From positions 186,001 through 250,000 of the forward strand of contig JASCOD010000001.1 in assembly GCA_029959615.1 (NCBI GenBank): a DNA stretch of 64,000 nucleotides, given 5' to 3'. The translations under genes were made by a program, and so were the position numbers. This stretch comes from Flavobacteriaceae bacterium PS02338. GTDB lineage: Bacteria; Bacteroidota; Bacteroidia; Sphingobacteriales; Sphingobacteriaceae. Below are positions 45,446 through 53,772 of this stretch, piece after piece (position 1 is the stretch's first letter; each line of letters starts with the position of its first letter). Under the pieces are notes generated by a model. That model was not told the DNA's origin. It ran no database searches and saw only the letters and a program-made list of their open reading frames with translations.

Positions 45446-47284
45446 TTAATTTAATGGTAAATGAATTACAAATGTGGTGCCTTTATCTTTCTCACTCAAC
45501 ACTTTAATCGAACCGTTCATTTGTCCTATAATATCGTTTACGTAGCTTAATCCCAAACCAAAACCTTTTACATCGTGCAGGTTACCGGTAGGTACTCTAT
45601 AAAACTGATCAAATATCCTTTTAGTTTGTTCTTTGCTCATTCCAATACCTTCGTCCTCCACCTCTATCAAAATACCTTTTGACTGGCTTCTAGTTCTAAT
45701 GGTTATTTTAGGACTTACTGGACTGTATTTGTTGGCATTATCAATCAAATTGTAAATCATATTCGAAAGATGTAGCTCATCACCAATCACCACATCCGGA
45801 TTGGCTTCCAATTCCAAAACTATACTTGCATCTTTCTTCTGCAATTGCAAGCTCATGCTATCTACCACCAAAGAAATCAAATCATTCATGGCTACAGGTT
45901 TACGCTCTAAGTTAAGTTCTTTCTTATCTAGCTTAGCTACGTTTAACACCCGTTCAATATGGTTCCCCAATCTTACATTTTCATCGTAAATGATACCTGC
46001 CAAGCGATTTACCCGTGCTTTATCTGGAGCTAAATCAGGATCTTTCAATGCCTCGCTCGCAATCATAATGGTTGCTACAGGAGTTTTAAACTCATGGGTC
46101 ATGTTGTTAATGAAATCTGTTTTCATTTCCGAGAGTTTTTTCTGGCGGATAATGGCATAAATTGTATAAGCAAAAATCGAAACTAGCACCAACAACAAAC
46201 CTACAGACGACGCCAAGGTTACAAACATATTATTAAAGATCAGCGAGTTCTTATTTGGGAAACTCACATACAACATCCCTGGGTCTTTAATCATTAAATC
46301 GTTACCGAAAATAATCTTCTGAAAGGTATTTTTAGGCAGGACATCTCCACTAGGCAGAGAAACATTCTGGTAAATCACTTTCTCCTTTTGGTTAGAAAGT
46401 GTGACCCAATAGTTATAATCTAAATCAATATTCTTACTAATCAATTCTCGTTTAATCAAGGTATCCAGGTTTTCTTGACTGGGCATTCGTTCTTCCAAAG
46501 GGATGTCCTTGTTCGCCATCTCTTTCGCCACATCTCGCAATAGCATTACATTACGCCCATTAGCAAACAGATTTACTGTATCAGCATAAAGTTGTTCTAG
46601 TTCTGCCTTGTAAGCATGCTCTGCCTTTGCCTCTTCTATTTTAAACCTAACCCTCAAATCAGGATCTACAGCAGGCAATGTGATAAACTGTGGTCTAAAA
46701 TCTGTTGGGCTAAATGCCAAATAAATAATGGAATCTGGCAATTTATCCAGCCTAATATCTTTTCTCTTCTTAGTATAATTAGAAGAAAATTGACGACTTA
46801 ACACTCTTCCATCCTTGGTTCTTACCTCGTTGATATTATAGGTTAAGGTATTATTAGCATTAGGCTGCGGATTAGATAAGATGGCATAATCTTCTTCACT
46901 GATGATCTGCGGCTGAAGATAGTTCTCGTTAATGATACTATCTTGTGAATTTAGATAAGCTAAAATTTGCTGTTGGTGACGTAAAAGTCTTCGAATCTTA
47001 CCCTCTTTGTATCTTTCTTTAAATGCAACGATACTATCGGTTTTACTCCGAATGTTACTTACTTCAAGCTCTTTGAATTCATCATCTTTTTTATTGATGC
47101 GACGAATAACGTTCTGCTTCTGTATTTTATTTACAACAGAACTTAAGGCTTGGTTCACGTTCTGCTCAAAAAGTTGCGATTTTAGGTTGTACGACTCTCT
47201 AATGTAATACATCTGCATTACAAAAACACCTAACAACGCAAAGGTCATAAGGGCGGTAATTATCCAAAGGCTCTTCTTTTTCAT
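45446..47284 (-). CDS. sensor histidine kinase (RprX-like)
   Basis: 612 aa. Two membrane helices (about 6-27, LWIITALMTFALLGVFVMQM, and about 353-378) flank a sensor domain of some 325 residues outside the cytoplasm. HisKA has the phosphoacceptor His in NMTHEFKTPVATIM (near residue 395). HATPase_c has NLIDNANKYS, the GIGMS motif and GFGLGLSYV. The partner response regulator follows in the same operon. The signal is unknown. Confidence 0.93.
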   Translation of the reverse strand: MKKKSLWIITALMTFALLGVFVMQMYYIRESYNLKSQLFEQNVNQALSSVVNKIQKQNVIRRINKKDDEFKELEVSNIRSKTDSIVAFKERYKEGKIRRLLRHQQQILAYLNSQDSIINENYLQPQIISEEDYAILSNPQPNANNTLTYNINEVRTKDGRVLSRQFSSNYTKKRKDIRLDKLPDSIIYLAFSPTDFRPQFITLPAVDPDLRVRFKIEEAKAEHAYKAELEQLYADTVNLFANGRNVMLLRDVAKEMANKDIPLEERMPSQENLDTLIKRELISKNIDLDYNYWVTLSNQKEKVIYQNVSLPSGDVLPKNTFQKIIFGNDLMIKDPGMLYVSFPNKNSLIFNNMFVTLASSVGLLLVLVSIFAYTIYAIIRQKKLSEMKTDFINNMTHEFKTPVATIMIASEALKDPDLAPDKARVNRLAGIIYDENVRLGNHIERVLNVAKLDKKELNLERKPVAMNDLISLVVDSMSLQLQKKDASIVLELEANPDVVIGDELHLSNMIYNLIDNANKYSPVSPKITIRTRSQSKGILIEVEDEGIGMSKEQTKRIFDQFYRVPTGNLHDVKGFGLGLSYVNDIIGQMNGSIKVLSEKDKGTTFVIHLPLN

Positions 47285-47360
47285 CGCAACTATTTCAAAA
47301 ATAGCGAAGATAAAAAGGAAAGCAGCTATCCTTTAACAATTTTTAACAGTACGCAAACGT

Positions 47361-47397
47361 AAAAAAGCCATTCGGTTTTTCACCAAACGGCTCTAAA
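47361..47397 (-). terminator. terminator of the DUF3127 gene
   Basis: On the minus strand, AGCCGTTTGGT / ACCGAATGGCT (two G-T pairs) with a short GAAAA-type loop, followed by T6. Confidence 0.75.
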
Positions 47398-47426
47398 ATT
47401 ATAAGTTGTTTTCTTAAAAAGCGGTA

Positions 47427-47798
47427 TTAAAAAGGCAAATCGTCATCTTCACCAGCAGCTGTACTTACATCAGCTGGTGCTGCATATTGAGGTGCTGCTG
47501 CAGTTGCGCCTGCTGTATTAGCCAAGGCCGTGATACGCCAAACTACTAAACTGTTAAAGTATGAAGTAACTCCATCTTTATTTGTCCATGGACGACCACG
47601 TAAGTTAAATGAAACTTCAATATCGTCTCCAACTTTCAAATTATCAAGTAGAGCGGTCTTATCCTGTAGCGATTCAAATCTAATATATTCTGGATATGTT
47701 GGATTTTCCGCATATTCTATAATCAAATCACGTTTTTTAAACGTTTCACTCACTTGTTGTACTGCACCAATTTCGTGCACCTTACCTTTAATTTCCAT
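47427..47798 (-). CDS. DUF3127 (OB-fold, SSB-like) protein
   Basis: 123 aa from ATG 47798. The longer frame opens at GTG 47882, but that extension would overlap the divergent gene and is not conserved in character. MEIKGKVHEIGAVQQVSETF, KKRDLIIEY, NLKVGDDIEVSFNLRGRPW and the YFNSLVVWRI strand match DUF3127, which has an OB-like fold and is linked to single-stranded DNA binding. The C-terminal tail is Ala/Pro-rich and ends in the acidic EDDDLPF, like the SSB C-terminal peptide (DDDIPF). Confidence 0.85.
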   Translation of the reverse strand: MEIKGKVHEIGAVQQVSETFKKRDLIIEYAENPTYPEYIRFESLQDKTALLDNLKVGDDIEVSFNLRGRPWTNKDGVTSYFNSLVVWRITALANTAGATAAAPQYAAPADVSTAAGEDDDLPF

Positions 47799-47864
47799 GT
47801 CTGTACTATAATATTTCTCTTCCACCCAAATCTCTATATTTTTATTGATAACTTCGCAAATCAT

Positions 47865-49058
47865 ATGACACAAGTTTTCCACACCAAGAGCAAGGTCATC
47901 GTTACCTGCAACAAAAGACTATCATCCTATTTACAAGCAGAAGTAGAAGAACTTGGCTATACCATAGTAAGGGCCTTCTCTACAGGCGTTGAGCTTAACA
48001 TCACGCTTACCGAGTGTATAAAACTTAACCTCAACTTGCGTTGCGCAAGCCAAATACTATATTGCCTAAAAAGCTTTAAAGCCAAAAATCCAGAAGAACT
48101 TTATGAAGTTTTAAAAGGAATGGAATGGGAAGAGTTAATTGATTTCTCAGGATATTTTTCTGTAACCTCAAATGTAGACAACCCATTCATTACCACACCG
48201 CTATTTGCTAACTTAAAAGTTAAGGATGCCATAGTGGATAGAATTAAAGATAAAAAGGGCATTCGCCCAAATACGGGATCTGATGCCAATAAAGTAGTAG
48301 TTCATTTATACTGGAAAGATAGCGATGCTGATATCTTTATTGATACCAGTGGCGAAACACTCAGCAAACACGGTTACAGGAAAATTCCAGGCAAGGCACC
48401 TATGCTCGAAGCACTTGCCACAAGTGTAATTATGGCAACAAAATGGGACAAAAAATCTCCATTTATCAATCCAATGTGTGGCTCTGGAACCTTAGCTATC
48501 GAAGCTGCATTATTAGCCACCAACCGCAGGCCTGGTTTATACAGGATGAACTATGGCTTTATGCATATCATAGGCTATGATGAAGAAGTTTTCTTTGCAG
48601 AAAGAAGAATTTTAAAAGATCAGGTTATAAAAAATGTAGAGCTACAGATTGTTGCTACCGATCTTTCTGAAGATGCAGTAGAAGTAAGCAGAAAAAACGC
48701 TAAAACTGCTGGAGTAGATCAGATTATTCAATTTGAGGTATGTGACTTTGCTGAAACCCAAATTCCAGATGGTGGAAAGGGAGTGGTTATCTTTAATCCA
48801 GAATACGGCGAAAGACTAGGCACACATAGCAAACTCGAGCTAACCTACAAGCGAATGGGCGATTTCATGAAGACAAATTGCAAGGGCTATCATGGTTATA
48901 TCTTTACTGGAAACCCAGATCTTGCAAAAAAAATTGGGCTGAAAGCTGACATAAAAATAGAGTTCTATAATGGCAAACTCGACTGTAGAATGTTAGAGTA
49001 TGAACTATATGACGGCAGTAGAAGACCCGATAACGAACGGCCTACCAAAAATGGTTAA
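47865..49058 (+). CDS. THUMP-domain rRNA/RNA methyltransferase (RlmL/N2-guanine type)
   Basis: 397 aa from ATG 47865; the longer frame from 47754 would run into the divergent DUF3127 gene. An N-terminal ferredoxin-like and THUMP region (SKVIVTCNKRLSSYLQAEVE) is followed by a Rossmann methyltransferase: INPMCGSGTLAIEAALLATN (motif I), LQIVATDLSEDAVEVSRKNA, and a VVIFNPEYGERLG motif IV (NPEYG variant of NPPYG). This matches the RlmL/TrmN-like family making m2G in RNA. Target nucleotide not determined. Confidence 0.88.
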   Translation: MTQVFHTKSKVIVTCNKRLSSYLQAEVEELGYTIVRAFSTGVELNITLTECIKLNLNLRCASQILYCLKSFKAKNPEELYEVLKGMEWEELIDFSGYFSVTSNVDNPFITTPLFANLKVKDAIVDRIKDKKGIRPNTGSDANKVVVHLYWKDSDADIFIDTSGETLSKHGYRKIPGKAPMLEALATSVIMATKWDKKSPFINPMCGSGTLAIEAALLATNRRPGLYRMNYGFMHIIGYDEEVFFAERRILKDQVIKNVELQIVATDLSEDAVEVSRKNAKTAGVDQIIQFEVCDFAETQIPDGGKGVVIFNPEYGERLGTHSKLELTYKRMGDFMKTNCKGYHGYIFTGNPDLAKKIGLKADIKIEFYNGKLDCRMLEYELYDGSRRPDNERPTKNG

Positions 49059-49108
49059 AAAATTTCCAAACACATAGGTTGTAATTGTACTTATCCTATT
49101 TCAAATTG

Positions 49109-49139
49109 TTGTAGTTGGCAAAGTATTTGCCTATATTTG
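49109..49139 (+). promoter_or_regulatory. promoter of the small XRE gene
   Basis: TTG at 49109-49111, a 20-base spacer and TATATTTG at 49132-49139. It lies 21 bases before the preferred ATG, which supports choosing 49161 over the upstream TTG. Confidence 0.6.
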
Positions 49140-49160
49140 AGGACACTAACTACCTACATA

Positions 49161-49391
49161 ATGAAAGAAACCTACAAAAAGGAGATGCAACGCATTGCCG
49201 TAAAAATCAGAAAAGTAAGAGAGTACAAAAACCTTTCGCAAGGCTATTTAGCTTCTAGAATAGGAATTTCCCAAAATGCCTATAGTAAAATAGAGCTAGG
49301 TTACAGTAAAATTACTCTCGACAGGCTTTTCCACATCGCCAAGCTACTTGACGTAGACACCTATGAATTACTGGCTTCAAAAAGAAACTAG
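49161..49391 (+). CDS. small XRE-family HTH regulator
   Basis: 76 aa from ATG 49161 (the longer frame starts at TTG 49137, which overlaps the -7 element). It is a single helix-turn-helix: KIRKVREYKNLSQGYLASRI then GISQNAYSKIELGYSKITLD, and LFHIAKLLDVDTYELL. No sensor domain. Target unknown. Confidence 0.88.
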   Translation: MKETYKKEMQRIAVKIRKVREYKNLSQGYLASRIGISQNAYSKIELGYSKITLDRLFHIAKLLDVDTYELLASKRN

Positions 49392-49531
49392 AATTTACAA
49401 AAACGTATAGCTTGAGAATGCTCAATGATTAAAACCATTGAGCATTTTATTTTTCTATTGTTCTTCAACTCATTACATCATTTCAATATACATTCCAAAG
49501 ATTAACCATCGCAACCTACAAGAATATCGCA

Positions 49532-49539
49532 TAAATTTG
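49532..49539 (+). promoter_or_regulatory. -7 element directly in front of the HD gene
   Basis: TAAATTTG matches TAnnTTTG and ends four bases before the ATG, again implying a leaderless mRNA. No clear -33 is seen. Confidence 0.4.
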
Positions 49540-49543
49540 TCCT

Positions 49544-50191
49544 ATGCAAAACATCTTAAATCAAACTATTGCATTTGTTAAGGCAACGCTAGCCAATGCA
49601 GAAGCAGGCCATGATTGGTTCCACATCGAACGAGTGTATAAAACTGCCCAACACATTAATCAAGCCGAGCAAGCTAACGAACTAATCGTTGCATTAGCGG
49701 CCTTGTTACATGATATTGCCGATAGCAAATTTAATGGAGGAGATGAAGAAATTGGCCCCCAAAAAGCTGGTGACTTTTTAACGAGTATTGGTATCGATCC
49801 TGATGTGATCAATGAAGTAAAACTGATTATCAAAAACCTCTCCTACAAAGCAAGTCTAGGTGAAATAACCTATTTTTCAAAAGAATTAAATGTAGTGCAA
49901 GATGCAGACAGGCTTGATGCCATCGGCGCCATCGGTATCGCTAGAGCGTTCACCTACGGAGGTTACAAAAACAGGGTACTATTTGATCCCGAAATTGAGC
50001 CAAACCTGAAAATGAACAAGGAGGAATACAAAAACACAACAGCTCCCACCATCAATCATTTTTACGAAAAACTGTTGCTATTAAAAGATTTAATGAAGAC
50101 AGAAACTGGTAAAGCAATGGCGCAGCAACGACATGATTTCATGATCACCTATCTTGATCAATTCTACGAAGAATGGGAAGGCAAAAAATAA
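49544..50191 (+). CDS. HD-domain phosphohydrolase
   Basis: 215 aa. Metal-dependent HD fold: HDWFHIERVYKTAQHI (first His and Asp), AALLHDIADSKF (HD pair), and the DADRLDAIGAIGIARAFTYG motif with the last Asp. It resembles the YedJ-like/YpgQ family of phosphohydrolases; natural substrate unknown, nucleotides possible. The neighbouring 50202-50238 inverted repeat separates it from the repair genes. Confidence 0.9.
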   Translation: MQNILNQTIAFVKATLANAEAGHDWFHIERVYKTAQHINQAEQANELIVALAALLHDIADSKFNGGDEEIGPQKAGDFLTSIGIDPDVINEVKLIIKNLSYKASLGEITYFSKELNVVQDADRLDAIGAIGIARAFTYGGYKNRVLFDPEIEPNLKMNKEEYKNTTAPTINHFYEKLLLLKDLMKTETGKAMAQQRHDFMITYLDQFYEEWEGKK

Positions 50192-50201
50192 ACTAAAAAT
50201 A

Positions 50202-50238
50202 TTAGCTATTTTACTATATTTGTTAGTAAAATAGCTAA
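50202..50238. promoter_or_regulatory. 37-bp perfect inverted repeat enclosing a promoter
   Basis: TTAGCTATTTTACTA (50202-50216) and TAGTAAAATAGCTAA (50224-50238) are perfectly inverted around TATTTGT. A -7 element TATATTTG lies at 50215-50222 inside it, and the ATG of the radical-SAM gene is two bases downstream. It is a strong candidate for a repressor operator. Confidence 0.7.
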
Positions 50239-50240
50239 GT

Positions 50241-51497
50241 ATGTCTGATAGGTTAAGGGATAAATTAAACATATTAGCCGATGCGGCCAAATATGACGTT
50301 TCATGCTCGTCGAGCGGCAGTAATAGAAAGAATACAAACAAAGGTCTTGGAAATGGGCACCAATCAGGTATTTGCCATACTTATACAGAAGATGGAAGAT
50401 GTGTTTCCTTACTTAAAATCCTTTTAACCAACCATTGCATTTTTGATTGTGCCTATTGCGTTTCCAGACGCAGCAATGATATTGAACGTGCTGCTTTTAC
50501 AGTAGACGAAGTGGTAGAACTGACCATGAATTTCTATCGCAGAAATTACATAGAAGGTCTTTTCTTAAGTTCCGGCATCTTCAAAAATGCCGACTTTACG
50601 ATGGAGCGGCTACTTCGTGTAGTAAAAAAACTACGACTAGAGCAGAACTATAATGGCTACATCCACTTAAAAACCATTCCTGGGGCAAGCGATGAACTCA
50701 TTACAGAAGCCGGACTTTACGTAGACAGGATGAGTATTAACCTAGAAATGCCCACAGAAACCGGACTGAAGTTATTAGCACCAGAAAAAAGCCACCAAGA
50801 TGTAATTAAGCCTTTGGGCTTTGTAAAGAACCAGATTGTACAGTTTAAGGAGGAAAAAAAACTGATTAAAAGTGTCCCTAAATTTGTTCCTGCCGGACAA
50901 AGCACACAAATGGTAATTGGTGCCACACCAGAAACCGACAAAGAAATCATGTATACTGCCGCTAATTTCTACAAAAGCTTTTCGCTAAAACGAGTTTATT
51001 ACTCTGGCTACATTCCTATTAGCAATGATAGTAGAATGCCAATTTTGGGCACTCAACCACCATTGTTACGAGAAAATAGGCTTTACCAAACCGATTGGCT
51101 AATGCGTTTTTACGGTTTTGATGTTCGCGAATTACTTAACGACAATAATCCTCATCTAGATACTGATATTGACCCAAAATTAAGCTGGGCTTTACGCAAC
51201 ATGCACCATTTCCCCATTGATATCAATACCGCAGACTATCAAATGATTTTACGTGTGCCCGGAATTGGTGTCGGTTCTGCTCAAAAAATTGTTCAGGCCA
51301 GAAAGTTCGGAAAACTTTATATCCATCAGTTAAAGAAAATTGGAATTGCTTACAATAGAGCAAAACATTTCATTACTTGTACCGATAGCCCCTACCAACT
51401 TAAGGATTTCCAAAGCCACCAGATTAAGGGCTTCATTTTAGCCGAAAGCCAGAGCAAATATTTGAAGACACCTAATGAACAGCTTTTACTTTTTTAA
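50241..51497 (+). CDS. putative DNA modification/repair radical SAM protein
   Basis: 418 aa. Radical-SAM cluster CX3CX2C in CIFDCAYCVSRRSND (near residue 65). The C-terminus holds a helix-hairpin-helix DNA-binding motif (MILRVPGIGVGSAQKIVQAR, about 335-360). Family resemblance is to TIGR03916, a radical-SAM group linked to uracil-DNA-glycosylase-type proteins. A KTIPGASDELI segment in the middle matches the barrel. The reaction is not known. Its partner of the TIGR03915 type follows after a 135-bp gap; the promoter is enclosed by a perfect inverted repeat. Confidence 0.88.
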   Translation: MSDRLRDKLNILADAAKYDVSCSSSGSNRKNTNKGLGNGHQSGICHTYTEDGRCVSLLKILLTNHCIFDCAYCVSRRSNDIERAAFTVDEVVELTMNFYRRNYIEGLFLSSGIFKNADFTMERLLRVVKKLRLEQNYNGYIHLKTIPGASDELITEAGLYVDRMSINLEMPTETGLKLLAPEKSHQDVIKPLGFVKNQIVQFKEEKKLIKSVPKFVPAGQSTQMVIGATPETDKEIMYTAANFYKSFSLKRVYYSGYIPISNDSRMPILGTQPPLLRENRLYQTDWLMRFYGFDVRELLNDNNPHLDTDIDPKLSWALRNMHHFPIDINTADYQMILRVPGIGVGSAQKIVQARKFGKLYIHQLKKIGIAYNRAKHFITCTDSPYQLKDFQSHQIKGFILAESQSKYLKTPNEQLLLF

Positions 51498-51499
51498 CG

Positions 51500-51602
51500 A
51501 TCGCCTTTTTGTCATCTCGAGATACGAGGAATCTATTATTATGACAATGTTTCAAGTAGATTTATTTCATAGCTGCTTCGCTGCGCTCAGAACGACAGGC
51601 CG
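51500..51602. repeat. dispersed palindromic element between the repair genes
   Basis: GTCATCTCGAGATACGAGG and GCTTCGCTGCGCTCAGAACG form the pattern of common Bacteroidota intergenic repeats (compare 30600-30705 and 62230-62256). Confidence 0.5.
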
Positions 51603-51632
51603 CATTTTAAGTAATCTTTTCAGCACAGCATC

Positions 51633-52388
51633 ATGATTTACATTTTCGACGGCAGCTTAGAAGGTATGCTTACTTCGGTATTTGAGTGGTTTGAAAGAAA
51701 ACCAGGATTAACCAAGTTAGTCGCTAAAGAAAGGTATCAACCTGATGCCTTTAGTGAATCTTTCGAGATCTTAACAGATAGAACCAAAGCAGACAGAGTA
51801 TGGAAAGGACTTACCAAACGATTAGACAGAGATTGGATGCGAAAAATTTACTGTGCTTACCTCTCAGAAAAACATGAAGTACACCAAAACATCTTTGATC
51901 TCTGCGCTTATATTTTTCAAAATCCGGCAGGTGCTGAGAAAAACTATGGAAATGCACAGGTACTAAACATTGCGCAAACTGCCAGAAAAGTAGAAAGAGA
52001 AAAACATAGAATGGAAGCCTTTATTCGTTTTCAAAAAACAGCAGATCATATTTTTTATTGTGGCATAGATCCAGATTTTAATGTCATTCCATTATTGGTT
52101 AATCATTTTAAAAACCGTTATGCCGACCAACAGTGGATGATTTATGACATCAAAAGACACTATGGAATTTTCTATAACCTACAAACAGTAGATGAAATTG
52201 AAATGGATATCGATGTTGACTTATTGAAAAAATCAAATCAGCATATGTTAGATGAGCAGGAGGTTTTATACGCCGATTTATGGAAAAACTACTTCAAAAG
52301 CACCAATATTGCAGTCCGTAAAAACACCAAACTGCATACGCAACATGTTCCCAAACGCTATTGGAAGTACCTTACAGAGAAGTTATAG
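51633..52388 (+). CDS. TIGR03915-type DNA-metabolism protein
   Basis: 251 aa. MIYIFDGSLEGMLTSVFEWF at the start, KADRVWKGLTKRLDRDWMRK, ARKVEREKHRMEAFIRFQ, then YCGIDPDFNVIPLLVNHFKN and DQQWMIYDIKRHYGIFYN match the TIGR03915 family. In many genomes this part is fused to a uracil-DNA-glycosylase; here it stands alone, and no glycosylase gene is nearby. It is paired with the radical-SAM gene upstream. Function inferred from the pairing only. Confidence 0.85.
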   Translation: MIYIFDGSLEGMLTSVFEWFERKPGLTKLVAKERYQPDAFSESFEILTDRTKADRVWKGLTKRLDRDWMRKIYCAYLSEKHEVHQNIFDLCAYIFQNPAGAEKNYGNAQVLNIAQTARKVEREKHRMEAFIRFQKTADHIFYCGIDPDFNVIPLLVNHFKNRYADQQWMIYDIKRHYGIFYNLQTVDEIEMDIDVDLLKKSNQHMLDEQEVLYADLWKNYFKSTNIAVRKNTKLHTQHVPKRYWKYLTEKL

Positions 52389-52489
52389 AAGCAATTGGGC
52401 TTAATTTCTAATATTAGAATTTGCCAGCTCGTCTTACAAAACCTAGAATATGCTATCTATTTATATGGTTTAAAATTATATTGCAGCAG

Positions 52490-52523
52490 TTAACATTATC
52501 TTAACTTATTAGCTGTAATTTAG
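52490..52523 (+). promoter_or_regulatory. candidate Pho-box-like direct repeat and -7 element, kinase gene
   Basis: Two 11-bp units (TTAACATTATC at 52490, TTAACTTATTA at 52501) precede TAATTTAG at 52516-52523. The repeat start to -7 distance is 26 bases, the same as in front of the DUF47-Pit operon. Confidence 0.5.
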
Positions 52524-52574
52524 CTTATTAATACCATTGGAAGCATTAGACAAACACATTAATAAAATATACAG

Positions 52575-53627
52575 ATGAAATTCAGTGTACTGGTTTTAAT
52601 TACAGCACTTGCCGTGAGCCTATCCATTGGCTTAGTCAATTATCACTTTCAGCAAAGCTGGTACTACCTACTTATTTCTTTCGGAGTTTCTTTCGGCACA
52701 AGCTTTTTGGTTTTTTATTACCTCTTAGAAAGATACATTTATAGTAAAATCAAGCTTATATACAAGCAAATACACAATTTGAAGCTTGGAAAGGATTTAA
52801 AGGAAGCACTTGGAGAATATGTAAGTGCCGACCCTATAAATGACGTGCAACAAGAAGTAGAAGAATGGGCTGGTGCCAAAAAGAAAGAAATTGAACTGCT
52901 AAAAAAGCAGGAACGCTTTAGAAGAGAATTTCTTTCTAATGTCTCCCACGAGTTCAAAACGCCGCTTTTTGCCATCCAAGGTTATATTGAAACGTTACAA
53001 GATTGCATTGTTGACGATCCGGAAATGGCCGTAAAATTTCTAAAAAAGGCCGAAAATAATATTGAAAGACTAAGCTATCTGATCGAAGATTTAGATTCCA
53101 TCTCCAAATTAGAAACAGGCGAAATTCCGATCAATTATATTCGTTTTGATTTTGTTCCGCTAGTTAAGGAAGTATTTGAAATACTAGAAGACAAAGCACT
53201 TTCAAACCAAACCAAACTCATTTTCAAGGACAAGTATACTGCGCCTACAATGGTTCATGCTGACAGGGAAAAAATTAGGCAGGTGATGATGAACCTTATT
53301 CAAAACTCGATTAAGTATGGCAAGGAAAACGGCTCTACTTCTATAAAGATTTTTGAACTTCACGATCAGTATTTGGTAGAGGTTACCGATGATGGAATGG
53401 GCATCGAAGAAAAACACCTCCCTCGCCTATTCGAACGCTTCTACAGAATAGATTCGCACCGCTCGAGAAAAGAAGGGGGTACTGGTTTAGGATTAGCAAT
53501 TGTTAAGCACATTTTAGAGGCACATCAGCAAACCATCTCGGTACGTAGCACTCCAAATATCGGTACTACTTTTGCTTTTACGCTTCAAAAAAGCAACGAA
53601 CCTTTATTAAATTACGTTAAAAGATAA
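52575..53627 (+). CDS. PhoR-like sensor histidine kinase
   Basis: 350 aa. Two membrane helices at the N-terminus (about 3-20 and 26-45) with almost no loop between them. HisKA follows with FLSNVSHEFKTPLFAIQGYI (His near residue 125), then HATPase_c with NLIQNSIKYG, DDGMGIEEKHLPRLFERFYR and GTGLGLAIVKHILE. No PAS domain. The architecture resembles the short PhoR-type kinases of the phylum. No response-regulator gene is adjacent, but the genes downstream are for phosphate handling, so a phosphate role is inferred from the neighbours and from the shared upstream repeat. Confidence 0.9.
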   Translation: MKFSVLVLITALAVSLSIGLVNYHFQQSWYYLLISFGVSFGTSFLVFYYLLERYIYSKIKLIYKQIHNLKLGKDLKEALGEYVSADPINDVQQEVEEWAGAKKKEIELLKKQERFRREFLSNVSHEFKTPLFAIQGYIETLQDCIVDDPEMAVKFLKKAENNIERLSYLIEDLDSISKLETGEIPINYIRFDFVPLVKEVFEILEDKALSNQTKLIFKDKYTAPTMVHADREKIRQVMMNLIQNSIKYGKENGSTSIKIFELHDQYLVEVTDDGMGIEEKHLPRLFERFYRIDSHRSRKEGGTGLGLAIVKHILEAHQQTISVRSTPNIGTTFAFTLQKSNEPLLNYVKR

Positions 53628-53718
53628 TCTACATTAACCTCATTCTAGGTTAGCAGAAGGCATTTTACTCGGAAACAATCCATTAACTTTTCGTAAACAA
53701 TTAAAATTGTCGCCAAAG

Positions 53719-53752
53719 TTAACATTAACTTAACATTGCGAATTTAATTTTG
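53719..53752 (+). promoter_or_regulatory. candidate Pho-box-like direct repeat and -7 element, DUF47-Pit operon
   Basis: TTAACATTAAC (53719) and TTAACATTGCG (53730) are 11-bp-period repeats, followed four bases later by TAATTTTG (53745-53752), a full TAnnTTTG match. The ATG is 20 bases further on. Confidence 0.55.
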
Positions 53753-53772
53753 CAGCATATTTAAATACGAGT

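Noticed and set aside
47799..47882. Extension of the DUF3127 gene to GTG 47882 and of the methyltransferase gene to 47754
   Set aside because: The two extensions would overlap each other in opposite directions, and both families start at the internal ATGs.
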